A DNA stretch of 64,000 nt, taken from contig JAPTOF010000016.1 in assembly GCA_028554755.1 (NCBI GenBank), positions 8,779,001 to 8,843,000 of the forward strand. The letters are read 5' to 3'. The first letter of the stretch is position 1. Each line of letters starts with the position of its first letter. Below are positions 22,511 to 33,867 of this stretch, piece by piece. The translations under genes and the position numbers were made by a program. Below the pieces are notes generated by a model. The model saw only the letters and a list, made by a program, of their open reading frames with translations. It searched no databases and was not told where the DNA came from. The DNA is from Cordia subcordata (Eukaryota; Streptophyta; Magnoliopsida; Boraginales; Cordiaceae).

Positions 22511-23686
22511 AGTCTTCTACCAAAGCATATCTTGAGGAGGGATGTTAGTGAAGGAGATTGATGACATTAGTAGAAGTTAGTTAAGAGAAATGGTAGTGCA
22601 CATGAGGGTATCAAGTTAGTTGGAGAAAGTTGTTAGCTTAGGAGTTGTACTTGATAGCTTTATATATATATATATAATTTATTCCTATAAGTTTCAAAAT
22701 ACCCTTTTTAGTAATTTAAATAATAATTTATTACTATAAGTTTCAAAATACCCTTTTTAGTAATTTAGACAACCAACCATTATTTTCAAATATAAAATCA
22801 AACATCATCTCATTTAATAAAAGTTCGTTTCTTATAAAATAACTAAACATATCAAAGGAACATTGAATTAGGGCCTTCTTTTTAGACTTGGACCTCTGTC
22901 ACTCTTAGCTTTTTAAATAGTGACTAGGCAAATGATGTGCTTGATCAAAAATCCACAACTAGTTTTTGCATTTCCTTGGCTCAAATATGGTATCCTAGAG
23001 TTCCAGAAAGCAGGCTATAGTTTTTTGAAGCTCCAAAAAAGCAGAGTACTGTACGATGGCTCAAACTTCTGCTGAAATAAGCTGGCTTACATATCTTCTT
23101 CAAGCTCTACGCATACCCATTACAGTTACCGCCATGCGACAATGTCTCAGCTCTTGCGTTAGCTTCGAATCTAGTATTTCATGTGCGTACGAAACATATC
23201 AAGATTGATTATCATTATGTTCGAGAGCAAGTTGTGTCCAAGAAACTTCTCATCACCTAATTTCTCTTTGAAGAGCAGGTTGCTGATATGTTTACTGAGG
23301 CATTGAACACTACTTATTTTCAATATCTCAAATACAAGCTGCCTTTAGTCTTCTACCAAAGCATATCTTGAGGAGGGATGTTAGTGAAGGAGATTGATGA
23401 CATTAGTAGAAGTTAGTTAAGAGAAATGGTAGTGCACATGAGGGTATCAAGTTAGTTGGAGAAAGTTGTTAGCTTAGGAGTTGTACTTGATAGCTTTATA
23501 TATATATATAATTTATTCCTATAAGTTTCAAAATACCCTTTTTAGTAATTTAAATAATAATTTATTACTATAAGTTTCAAAATACCCTTTTTAGTAATTT
23601 AGACAACCAACCATTATTTTCAAATATAAAATCAAACATCATCTCATTTAATAAAAGTTCGTTTCTTATAAAATAACTAAACATAT
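22013..23686 (+). repeat. 836-bp tandem segmental duplication, near-identical
   Basis: The sequence from 22013 (atatcaaagg) to about 22850 is repeated from 22849 to about 23686. The offset is 836 bp before the TA microsatellite and 834 bp after it, a single TA-unit difference. I saw no other change when reading the copies side by side. The unit spans the Copia RNase H end, polypurine tract, partial 3' LTR (22543 and 23379) and unrelated right flank. The junction has short microhomology (catat). Confidence 0.9.
22543..22675 (+). repeat. truncated 3' LTR of the decayed Copia element
   Basis: It opens tgttagtgaaggagattgat and follows the 5' LTR through gagggtatcaagttag to the TA microsatellite, then loses similarity. 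A second copy at 23379 comes from the tandem duplication. Confidence 0.8.
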
Positions 23687-23764
23687 TTCCGTTTTCACCA
23701 AAAATCCATTTCTAAAATATCTTTTTACAAAATGGTATTTTCAAACTGAAAGCCAAACTAGCTC

Positions 23765-24055
23765 TAAATGGTATGGCCTATGATATAATAACATGGAATT
23801 ATATGTGTGTCATAATACCGAAAAGAAGTTCTGTGGAAATTTCAATTAATTCACTTGAACAACCTCTAGCAAAAAAAGAAGAAGAAGAAGAAGAAAAAGA
23901 CATGCAAAAATACAAGTTTTAAGAAGTATAATTAGGGAAGAAATCTATATTCAACTATATGTTTTTATGATATATATAGGTTAGAATTGTATTATAGTCC
24001 TTTGCTCTATCCTAACACAAGTAGAGAAATTAATGCATGATATATATACATACAT

Positions 24056-24086
<31 letters not shown>

Positions 24087-24510
24087 TATATACACACTAA
24101 TCTTTTTTGTATACTTAGCATATGTGTCTAATTAAAAACGAAAGAGAAATGGTTTATTTTGTGTTTGCATGCATATATATAAATTATCAATAAGGAGATA
24201 TGTAACATGTCAACTTATATGCAATTTAGTATTAGTTCTATTTAATATGGTTTCAACAACTATGATGTCTAGACAAGGTCTTTTGATCAATATAATTCTT
24301 TGGAACTTGAGATATATATGGAGAAGCCCAAAAAAAAAGAAAAAGACTAGAAGAAACCAAAATGTCTAGTCTAATATCAAAAGCTTATTAGTAAAGGGAT
24401 TTTAACAATCATGTAATTCCAACAAAATTATGTTATTATAATTTTAAAAAGGCAAGCAAATGCCATGGTCAAACTTAGTTTTATTAATGTTACTTAGTTT
24501 TTCTTTATTG

Positions 24511-24573
<63 letters not shown>

Positions 24574-24629
24574 GATTATTAATTTTTTTTTTTTGGTTTT
24601 GGGTCAAAATATTTTCATCAGTTAGATGT
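23765..24629. other. intergenic with microsatellites
   Basis: GAA repeat at about 23876-23895, TACA repeat at about 24046-24085, and an ATT repeat at about 24519-24574. No gene is seen. Confidence 0.6.
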
Positions 24630-25186
24630 CTCCAACAGGGTCCCTAAATGACCCCCTGAACTAAATTTAAGTAGTGGAAAAGGGGAAATGAGCTCTAACA
24701 GTGCCCCTATCACACCCTTTAAATTTTAGGGGTTCTTTTTAACTTTTTGTTCTCCCCCATGTAGAGGGGGTCTCAAATCCAACCCCCTAAATTTAATTAC
24801 GTAAAAAAATAATAATCAATATTTTATTATAATTAGTTAATAAAAATGTCTACATATATAATAAAGAAAAATGGATAACATAATTTTTTTTAAAAAAAAA
24901 AGTGTGCTCAATTGTGCTACTTTCTTTATCGCCTCTACATCGGACAAATTTGAATTGCTTCTTTTAAATTGGAATAAATAAATAAAAAAAAAAGAAAAGA
25001 TGTAAAAATAGGGGTTTTTAAAATAGGAAAGTTATTTGAGTGAAACTAAAATAAGAAATCCCCGAAATAAGGATTTGATTGAATATAGGGAAGTTGTTGG
25101 AGTAAAACTAAAATAAGATGTCCTTATATATAAAAAAATGAATTAGATCCCCTTAAATGTAGGAAAAAATAGATAAGGTGTTGGAG
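24630..25186. mobile_element. possible MITE with ctccaaca ends
   Basis: The left end reads ctccaacagggtccctaaat and the right-end reverse complement ctccaacaccttatct, sharing eight bases. The interior repeats ccccctaaat-type and aaaactaaaataag words. Many plant MITEs begin with ctccaac, but I see no clear target duplication here. Confidence 0.35.
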
Positions 25187-25306
25187 GGGAACTTATATTG
25201 TGAATCCGCAAGTGCACATGTGCTGTGAATGTACTGAATAAGCAGCTTATCAGTATTAAACAAAGATGATCTGTGAATTTTATTGAAGAAACAGCTTATG
25301 AATATT

Positions 25307-25550
25307 GAACAAATAGTCTTTTTATTCTAAACAAACATCTGTAGTTATTTCATGTATATGTGTTTATTAATTTTACACTTGTCAACATATATTGTGATTA
25401 TCTATAGATTTTACTAGACAAACATATTGTGAATACTGAATAAATAGTCTTTTTATTTTGAACAAATGTCTGCGACTATTTTATTGTCTAGATGTTTGAA
25501 AATTTTGCAATTGTCAATAGATATTGTGATAATCTATAGATTTTACTGGA
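25307..25550. repeat. diverged ~131-bp tandem repeat split by the hAT-like element
   Basis: Words such as aaatagtctttttatt, gatatatctatagatttt-like blocks and ttttactagac/ttttactggac recur at about 131-bp spacing. A further partial unit resumes at 26545 beyond the inserted element. Confidence 0.6.
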
Positions 25551-25551
25551 C

Positions 25552-26536
25552 CTATGAAGCACGGACACGATACGTCGACACAATACGCAACATGATGCGA
25601 CACACTGATACGTGTCTTTTCAAAAAATTAGGATACGACACGCTCAGGATATGTTAAATAAAAAATATTTAAATTTTATATATATTGCATAAATATCATT
25701 TTTGTCATGAATATATTGCATACTGGATAGTTGATACACACATCAAATATTCTTATAAAAGATCTATTTATTAATTCTCAAAATAAACATAGTAGATAAC
25801 ATTTAAATACTTCTCAAAATAAACAAAATAATTATAATGACAAGAAAAGTGATTGTGTGATGCAGTAATGACGAAGACATTGGGTGATTATAACTTTTCA
25901 TGGCTTCAATGGCTGCAAGTAACTTCACACACAACACACATCACTGCAATTAGTCCAATGGAGCCACCAAACAAGACTTTTTCGATAGGTCCTGCATATA
26001 CATATAACACTTTTTTGACAGGTCTCGCATATATATACAAATATATATGCACGAGTATATGCACCAAAAAAAAAGAAAAAAGCAAAAAGAAAAGAAACCA
26101 ATGGACAAATCAGTGAGCTTACCTTGAGGCGTCGATGGATGTCGTTGAGTCCTTGTCCCTGCCAAGCACTGGAGATTGGAGGTGAGTTTTTTATTTTTTT
26201 ATTTTTTTGTTTTGAGGGTTCAGCTTCTTTTGGGAGAAACGAGAAGATGAGCTTTTCTGGGAAGGATGATAAGAAGCAAATTAGAACATAGGGCTATGTG
26301 AATTTAAATTGATTTTTCTTTTTTTAAATTATTTTCATATTTTCATTAGTGCCCCAAATAGTTTTAAAAATTCCAAAAAAAAAAAAACCCCGTGTGTGTC
26401 CATTCCTGTATTAGAATGTGTTGGAACATGTCGAAAATTTTTAAAAAAATTTCCAAACACATGTCGGAGAGTGTCAGAGGTGTGTCGGTGTTTGACACGC
26501 AATACATCGCGCTTTAGAGATGTCAACGCTTCATAA
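25552..26536. mobile_element. 985-bp hAT-like element with perfect 8-bp target duplication
   Basis: The exact 8-mer tactggac lies at 25544-25551 and 26537-26544. The ends read ctatgaagcacggac and, from the right, ttatgaagcgttgac. Both subterminal zones carry gacac, cgatacg and tgtcgg-type words. The 8-bp duplication points to hAT. There is no recognisable transposase, so it is non-autonomous. A 60-90-codon ORF pair inside is not convincing. Confidence 0.75.
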
Positions 26537-26544
26537 TACTGGAC

Positions 26545-27739
26545 AAACAACTTATGAATACTGAATAAATAGGCTGATGCACCATGCTTTGTGTTCCTAC
26601 AAGTGCATGATATAATTTGCAGTGTTAGAGTTAGTCTTAGAGGAAGCAAATGATGGAGACATTCTATGGTGAGGACTAATGTCTAGACCTTTTGTTGGTT
26701 AATTTGCTTGTTTCAATAAGGACGGGGTCCATGGGTTTCTGGGAACTCTAAGCTCGTCCAATCTGCAAAAATGAACATCCTCGAACATTGTGATTCATCA
26801 TTCATTCATTGGTACTTGATTTATTTGATGGTAACACTGGTATTTGTAGTAATATCAATGCTTCTCCACTTTTGCAAATGTAAATGCTATAGCATATGTG
26901 GTTCACAATTCTAAGTTGTCTTCCTTGTTCTGCAATTGTATGTTAGAGTTAATTTGTTTTATCCCAATTTGGTTTGTTAAAGAAAAAAACTTGCATATGG
27001 ACTACATATATGGTGCAGTAATAGTTATCTTTTTCTTTTCTTCCCTCTTTTTTTTCTTTTTGTTTGGTTGGACTTAATTTGAAAATTAATTTCATATGTA
27101 AGACACAATCATGAAAATGCTGGTAATTGAATATTTACTTTACGAAAAAGGGCAACAACAAGATGACGCCAACCTTCTTGTTCACCTCTTTTTGTTCTTT
27201 GTTTCTTTCTTTCTTTCGAGGAGCAAGCTAAGTAAGTCAACAACAAAATTGTGCACCAAGAGACATTGCACTTATTTGTAGGCAGTTTATGTTTTCCTTT
27301 TTCTTCTCCTTTTCTTTTTTCTTTTTTGTTGGCATACAGAAGTGCAAAAGTGTCTTAATTTCATGGGATCTTGATTAGTATCTTTTCACTCATTTACAGG
27401 AACACGAATACACACTTTTTCTTCTCCTCTTGACTAAATTTCAGCATCTTTTTTAGGGGTTGCAACATATATAGCGACAACAGATTGTTTTTTATTTATA
27501 ATTTTTGATGAGAAATGGAATATATGAAATGATTAAATTTCCATTAATAAACACAGTACCGAATTTCCTAGTTAAAGCATTCAATGAAAATACAAACACA
27601 TCAGTACTGTTAGTTAATTAATAGGAAGTAAACATGCATGAGATGTAGGACATTGTGAATTGTGATTTCGTTCCAACAAGTTACAATGAAACATGTGGTT
27701 TATATATGAGACAAAGTTGAATGTAATGGGTGACGAATG
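26545..27739. other. intergenic, no gene seen
   Basis: T-rich and mixed DNA with pyrimidine tracts near 27030-27070 and 27300-27330. No exon or border recognised. Confidence 0.5.
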
Positions 27740-28100
27740 TGTCAATTAAGATTGAGTTAATGGTTGCGACTTTACATCTGCAATATTAGCGACTGTGTGT
27801 CGATCTCTAATCCGACTCTATTTAGGAACAAAAAATCGGTCTCTAACTAATGACCACTTATCGATTTCTAATTAATCCAACCCTATTTAGCAATGAAAAA
27901 TCCCTCTTTAACTAGAGACGGATTTTGAAACAAAATGAAGCAGATGGTAACTAGAGATAGAACATCAACTGAACCTCATTTAGGGATGTGAATTTTGGAG
28001 GCAGGCCTATATATTCTGTCACTAATCGTCAATAAACGAGATTTTGTGACAGATTTTTCTATGTCTAATTGACTTCTAGTAATGAGAATCAGTTGTCGGT
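27740..28100. mobile_element. remnant resembling a CACTA-type non-autonomous element
   Basis: Short motifs such as gtcgatctctaatccgac, cggtctctaact, agagacggatttt and gtgacagattttt alternate on both strands, as in subterminal repeats of plant CACTA elements. The right edge, read in reverse, is tcattactagaag, close to the CACTACAAGAA-type end. The left end was not found. Confidence 0.35.
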
Positions 28101-29926
28101 TTTTTTTACTCTTCCTTTTTAGCCAACTCCACCCACCTACAGGTCAATTGGACGTGGAGTAATTAAGAAGGCCTCTGATGTCATCTAAACTTATCAGAAA
28201 CAAACAATTCCAAGTAAGAAGCAAGCTGCAGCATGATCGAATAGTCTTAATATTTAAGGGCCTTAAGTATATTATATGAATCTTAATCATTTGTTACAAG
28301 TTAGCATTCATGCTCCAAGTAATAGTAAAAATTGTTGACATATAATGGCTAAACAAGTGGACCGTCTATTATGGAAAAGTGGTAGCTTAGGTGGTAAAAG
28401 GAATACGAGGTGAATGCAACGGAGTACACCATTACATAATTACATTCAGACATGGATTTTTTGCTTATAATGGAAAATTGACTTTTGGAGCAAGTGTGCA
28501 AACTTTGAAAAAATACAGGAAGCATTTAATGCTATATGTTTCATAAATTTAAGAACTAGCAGTACCGTTAGACTTAAACACAGAAGGCCTACAAGCCACA
28601 AAACCTTCGGATATTTACTGCTAGCTTGATATGAGTCCAAAGAATCCTCTTTATGAAGTTTGTTGTCGTCATTAAAAAAAAAAGTTTCATTTTCTCTTGT
28701 GAATATAATATTTGAACAAGGCATGGCCCAGGAAGAATCTAATTGGCTAAGTATATTTAAAGGAAATAGATGCATGGTTTATAGTTGCATGCCATGGTGA
28801 ATTGGACTACAAATAATAAGTAGCATGCTTGAAAGTGGTTGACTGTAGAATAATTACGGAAGAGATTTGGGTAGGCAAGATAATGCCTAAGTCAAGATTC
28901 TTAGACTAGATTAAGATTTTTTGGGACCTATATCTTAGATATATAGGTGTGTGTTTATATATATTCCATACAAACATTCTTTTCGATCATGCATCATCTA
29001 TAATGACAAATATTATTAGTGGATGTTGTTTACGGTTTGAGCTAGAGAGGTTTGCCTTGGATTCTCTGCAAAAAGAGAATGAGTTTGCATGGCACTGTTT
29101 GCTTTTATCCTTTGCTGGTATCAATGTGATTAATTGAAGTCACCTTTCCAATGCTTCAAATGATTAAATAGAGTGATTACGTGAAAAAAATTACAAATTA
29201 CAATATTTGTCTTTCCATTTATCAATATTGTCTTAACCTTAATTGACTAAACATGATGTCAGCTAACATATCACTAGATTATTTGTGTAACTGTGATAAA
29301 ATTAATAGTCCCATCTAAAACAAGTTTCTTGTTGTTACAAAGAAATGATGAGACTTTAATTATGGTTGATCACTAATTTATAATTCGAAACTATTACATT
29401 TTAATCTCGATACTTATTGAAAAAGTATAATCATATATATTTTCCTCAACATGGGTGTAACATGTATCAGAGAGTGCCATATCAATGGCCCTCCAAAACA
29501 TCAACTCAATAATTGAACTCATAATTGATCATTGTGCTTGATGTTGAATTTGATGAGTGAAAAGTGAAATATATGAAGCAACATGATTTACAGCAGAAAT
29601 TGTGGAAAATTAGCAGTTTCGTCAATTTATAGCTGGATGTCTCTATCTATTAATTGACGCACACCTTTTCAACTTGTAAATTGCATGGCATCTCTTGGAT
29701 ATAAAATTGCTAGATCTATCGATGATAATACTTATTTTGGTTCTAATGGTGGTTATCCTTTGGAGATCATCGGGATTCGAGTTGACGAATTTTTTCAAGT
29801 ATACTCATGAAACGTTTACGTTATGCATATGTTGGATAATATATTAAGAAACTTTTAAAATTTTATTAAGTGCATAATCAAAGTCTAAAAATGGCCTATA
29901 TATATAGGCTTACAAGGAAACAAACA
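28101..29926. other. intergenic, no gene seen
   Basis: Short ORFs at 28446-28775 (minus) and 28949-29137 (plus) show no family motif. I see no repeat border here. Confidence 0.5.
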
Positions 29927-30042
29927 ATGCTAAATTAAAGCAACTAGAAAAAAGTAGCGGAGAATATGGTCCATTGACTACAAGATGCTAAATTAAAGCA
30001 ACTAGAAAAAAGTAGCGAAGAATATGGTCCATTGATTGTAAG
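29927..30042 (+). repeat. 58-bp tandem duplication
   Basis: Two units start atgctaaattaaagcaac at 29927 and 29985 and differ at about four bases. Confidence 0.9.
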
Positions 30043-30299
30043 CAACTAACCTAATCTGTTTTAACCAAACAAGATTAACTACTTAGTAACGCACTAAGGA
30101 AAACGTGAAACATGAATTTTGGAACACTACTCAACATAATATACCAACGTATTGCTACTTCAAATTAATTTCTTGCACATAATAAACAAAAACTTTGAAA
30201 ATTTATACAAAGGTTTGTTGTCTAAACAAAATAAACCCTATCATCATATTCATATGATGAATGTTATATCATGAAACAAAATTTTATTTGATTTGATTT

Positions 30300-31180
30300 A
30301 ATTTGATTGTGACAAAAACTTGAAACATAAGTTCCTTTCTCCCCATCTACGAGGATCTCTTCTTAGGTTCACTTACCCTTCTTTCTGCAGATTTAATCCA
30401 TTTTTCGTCCCCTTTTCTTTGATAGGCCTAGTGGCCTTGCAAGTTTCTTGTTTTATTTCTCCCTCAACTAGAGCTGTCAGCAGACGATGGTCCTATAGAT
30501 CTGTTGTCTTATGGCTTTGTGTTGCTTCACATCAACGTTTTTGTGGTGATTATCCCACCAGATGATCTTGTTGTAGTTTTTTTCTCCATCTATGATTCTC
30601 TTGTCTAGATCCATTCAGTTGATACCTCTATGACTTGGTAGTTGCTCTCATCTGCCCTTTCCATCTCCTATGATGGTTTGTCTGAAGGTGATAGTATGAT
30701 AGTTGTGTCTACTTGTTCAAGTTTGGGGCTATAAAGGTCCTCTATTTTTATGAAAAAGTTTGACCATTGGTTGTTAATTTCCCTTATGCCCAACCTCTAC
30801 CTAGGTTAGAATGCCTCTTTTCGCATTGTTTTAGCTGGTGTGTTTCTTTTCTCCTTGATGCTTCAGTTGCCTAGCTTTACAAGCTTTATATGGGCTTCTC
30901 CATATTTGGTTTTGGTTGCTATGGATGATTCTATTTTGTTTTGTTTAGTTGTTGGAGAAATCACATTCCCTAATGGGACTTTGGTCGTAGTTTTATCGAC
31001 TGTTGTTTTCTTTGCCAAGGCTTTGAGGTCTTTGGGCTTTTTTTTTTGTTGGGTTTCTTTTTGGACCATCTCTGTTATGTTTTGTTTGCTTTTTATGGGC
31101 CTTCTCTCTCTAAGTAATGACTTTTGAGCCCAAATACAATCTGTTTTATTCAATGAAATTGCTTTTATGACCCTAAAAAT
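30300..31180. other. unassigned T-rich stretch, possible retroelement remnant
   Basis: This block has ORFs on both strands (30320-30565, 30840-31127 plus; 30863-31153 minus), none with a known motif. Its end, ttttattcaatgaaattgc, resembles the 3' ends of plant L1 elements, but there is no reverse transcriptase or poly(A) tail to confirm that. Confidence 0.2.
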
Positions 31181-33205
31181 AAAAAGATCTTCCCCCTAAG
31201 TAAAATCACTTCTATATGGTGAATCATATTAAAATTCTCCAAATTTTACATGTAGTTTGGCCAAGAGGATGACATGGGTGGGTAATTTTATATATCCAAC
31301 TATTCACTTTTTCATTGGTTCTTGTTTATAATTAAGAAGTCCCACCGCCCTGGTACTATACTAATCTAGTTTAATTTGTCAACTTTGATTAGCCTTCAGG
31401 TATGGTCTATTTAATCTAATTGTTCGCTATATATATCACTCTCATTCGTAATGTTCTTTAAGTGACTCGCTTGTTCAAATTTTCAATAATTAGACTCACT
31501 ATCAACTAAAATCAACATTATCTAATATCAAGAGAAGACTTAATTTAATTTGATTTAATTTATATTTATAACGCCTAATGCGATAAACATCTTAGCACAT
31601 CTTGCATTGTGGGGGGTGGCGCAAGCAAAGTTGAGTACCCTTTCACTGTAGAAATGGTTACCATCATCTCGTAGTAATAATTATTCAAGGATATTTATCA
31701 TAATAATCTTTTTGGCCTTTTTGAAAGAGACAACTACTTAATTGTTTTCTGGTATTGAATAGTAATATTAATTGATTTACAATATTTAAGGATTTTCAAA
31801 GCGATAGTTTTATTAACTGTCGAATACTCTTGAAAGTCAAAAGTCGTATATATATGTATAATTATGTATATCGTAAATATAGAATTATTATTAAGATGAT
31901 GATTACATTTCTTATTATTTCATTGCTTTTGGGACATTTCATCCCGTGGGAAAGGTAAATACGGTACTCAATATATATTATAATAAATACTTGGTCCTGA
32001 TCAAAACCTTATTTGAGAATTTATCTGTAGCCTATACACAGAAATCATTTGTCATGATAATTGCTACTAGCTCTACGTCACAATTAGAAACAAATGCTAT
32101 CCGATTGAGGCGTAATCAACACTTCCAAAAATGGTCAACGACTAATTTATTTTCACAAGATTAAAAGATTAATAGATTAATAATTCTATGATAAATTAAC
32201 AGTACATTAATAGATACATAGCGACTGTATATCATTAAATTCTATGATCAAGTGATAGGATCATGGGATTAAATAAGATGTAAATGCCTTAAAAAGAATT
32301 TATTACGAAAATGCGTCCTTCTTTTTTTTTTGTAATCGAGCCAAAATATTAGACTTCTTTAAGGATGATATCCGGGAAACATTTTTTCTCTTTATTTTTG
32401 TTTGAAGAATTTTCTCACATTCATTATAACTTATGATTGGATATAAATGCAATAAATTTTATATTAACAATTGCATCTACAATCATTTCACTTTTACTTG
32501 GTTAGTACGCTACTAACAATTTCACATGCAATATGAATCAATAAAAATTTATTTGTTTGACTAATGATACTTGTAAGCACGTAAAATTGGCTTAGAAATT
32601 CCCCAAAAAAAAAAAAAAACCCCACCAACTTTTATTTGTTTATAGGTAATGAGAATTGACCCAAAAAAATTATATTTATATTCCTTACAAATACAAAAAT
32701 AACTACATCCTAATTAATAAAAAAAATTTTTAACTATTTTAACAAATACTGCTACTTATAAATATATATTTTTCAAATATATTAACAGTTTATAATAATA
32801 TATTTACCAAACATATTAATAACTTATAGACGTATTTTATTTAAATATTTCTCTTTTTATTTATTATATACTTATAAGTATCAAAAATAATTTATAAACA
32901 TCAATTACTTAAAAACAAATTAAGAAAAAGCAAAGCCAAACACCCTCTTACTTTTTATCAAATTTGTAACATGCATGTTTAACAATATGATTAGAAAGAG
33001 ATAATAAATCGAAATGATCAATTTTTTAAAGATAAAATTAATGTTAAAATTCGAATACTATTGGTTGGGAGATTGTGAGTCGGCCGTCAGAATAATTGGT
33101 AATGATGAACTCTTTGCAACTTCACAATGGAGCTGGCGAGCAAACACTTATCCAATTGACAAATGCAAAATGGAATCCTCAGCCAAAAATCTTCTACAAA
33201 AGATA
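31181..33205. other. intergenic AT-rich stretch, no gene seen
   Basis: AT-rich DNA with A and T runs. The text near 32930-32955 (gccaaacaccctc) resembles in reverse the border at 16966, so another MITE end may lie here. No exon is recognised. Confidence 0.4.
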
Positions 33206-33400
33206 GGGTTCGTTTGGATTTATCTTTTTCATTAATTTTTAAAAAAATATTTTTTAAAAAGTTAAAATTTTTAAATTTTTAAAAATATTATATTTAAACT
33301 TTTTTTTATAGTGTTATTTTTTAAAGACAAGTCACATAATTATTGTAAAAAAGTATATATTTTTTAAAAAATATTTTTCCTCCAAAACAAAAAGACCCGT
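33206..33400. mobile_element. degenerate MITE-like segment upstream of the bHLH gene
   Basis: It begins gggttcgtttggatttatc, like the ends of the MITE copies at 3326 and 53648, and continues with A/T runs. A matching right end is not clear. It lies about 470 bp before the bHLH start codon, inside the likely promoter. Confidence 0.35.
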
Positions 33401-33735
33401 GCTAGTGCTAGATTACTAGTATCATACTGTGCCATCAAAACAGCCATAAATACACAACTAGCATTAATGGAGGAAGACCATTGTTGCCTCGAGAGCTCGC
33501 ATTTTTGTCTTATTTCTTCTTTCTTGTAAAAGTTACCTATACGTACAAAGAGTTGTATGTGTGTGTGTGTATACATATATATTAAAACCACTTTAACTCC
33601 TCACTATCTTTGTCTCTTTCTTGTCGTCTCTCACCTGGTCCTTTTATATACCATTTCTGTTTGTTTGTTTTTTCATGAAAGACTGCTTTTTCCTTTTTGG
33701 TCCTGTTGTTTGTTTGTTGCAGACGTACACAGTTC

Positions 33736-33786
33736 ATGTTCAGACAGCAAACGAGCCGTCAGCTCTTTAGTACAAGTGTTTGCTAA
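33736..33786 (+). CDS. candidate upstream ORF in the bHLH leader (16 codons)
   Basis: This ORF, MFRQQTSRQLFSTSVC-stop, lies 82 nt before the main ATG. It overlaps two other leader ORFs in the other frames (33557-33820 and 33675-33770). In Arabidopsis several members of this family (LHW, bHLH155, EMB1444) are annotated, as I remember, with conserved-peptide uORFs, which makes a leader ORF here more than chance. A pyrimidine-rich tract ending gttgcag at 33722 could be a splice acceptor, so the real uORF might start in an upstream exon and read into this frame. Which frame is used is not shown by the sequence. Confidence 0.4.
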   Translation: MFRQQTSRQLFSTSVC

Positions 33787-33867
33787 GAAGCTTTCATTTT
33801 GCTCGATAAAACAAAACTAACTACTACTAATAGATTACTATTTCGTTTGCGCTTTTGCCATAATAAG

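Larger units (their letters stand above)
17788..22675 (+). mobile_element. decayed Copia retrotransposon
   Basis: The order is 5' LTR (17788-18043), a primer-binding site tggcatttagagct resembling the usual TGGTATCAGAGC, gag, protease, integrase, reverse transcriptase and RNase H, then a polypurine tract cttgaggaggga and a 3' LTR start at 22543. The order integrase before reverse transcriptase makes it Copia. Stops and frameshifts interrupt every domain. The 3' LTR agrees with the 5' LTR only to the TA microsatellite and then runs into unrelated DNA, so the element lost about half of that LTR and its right target duplication. Confidence 0.9.
16966..23764. mobile_element. candidate older TIR element split by later LTR insertions
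   Basis: The left border reads gagggtgtttggtttttt. The reverse complement of the right border reads gagctagtttggctttcag. Subterminal words also resemble each other: tttttggacaaaaatatcc inside the left, and plus-strand aataccctttttagt inside the right. If the ends belong together, the solo-LTR-like piece and the Copia element between them arrived later. The pairing is by eye and weak. Confidence 0.35.

Noticed and set aside
30863..31153. 96-codon lysine-rich minus-strand ORF
   Set aside because: No motif of a known family; the opposite strand is equally open and the region is T-rich low complexity.
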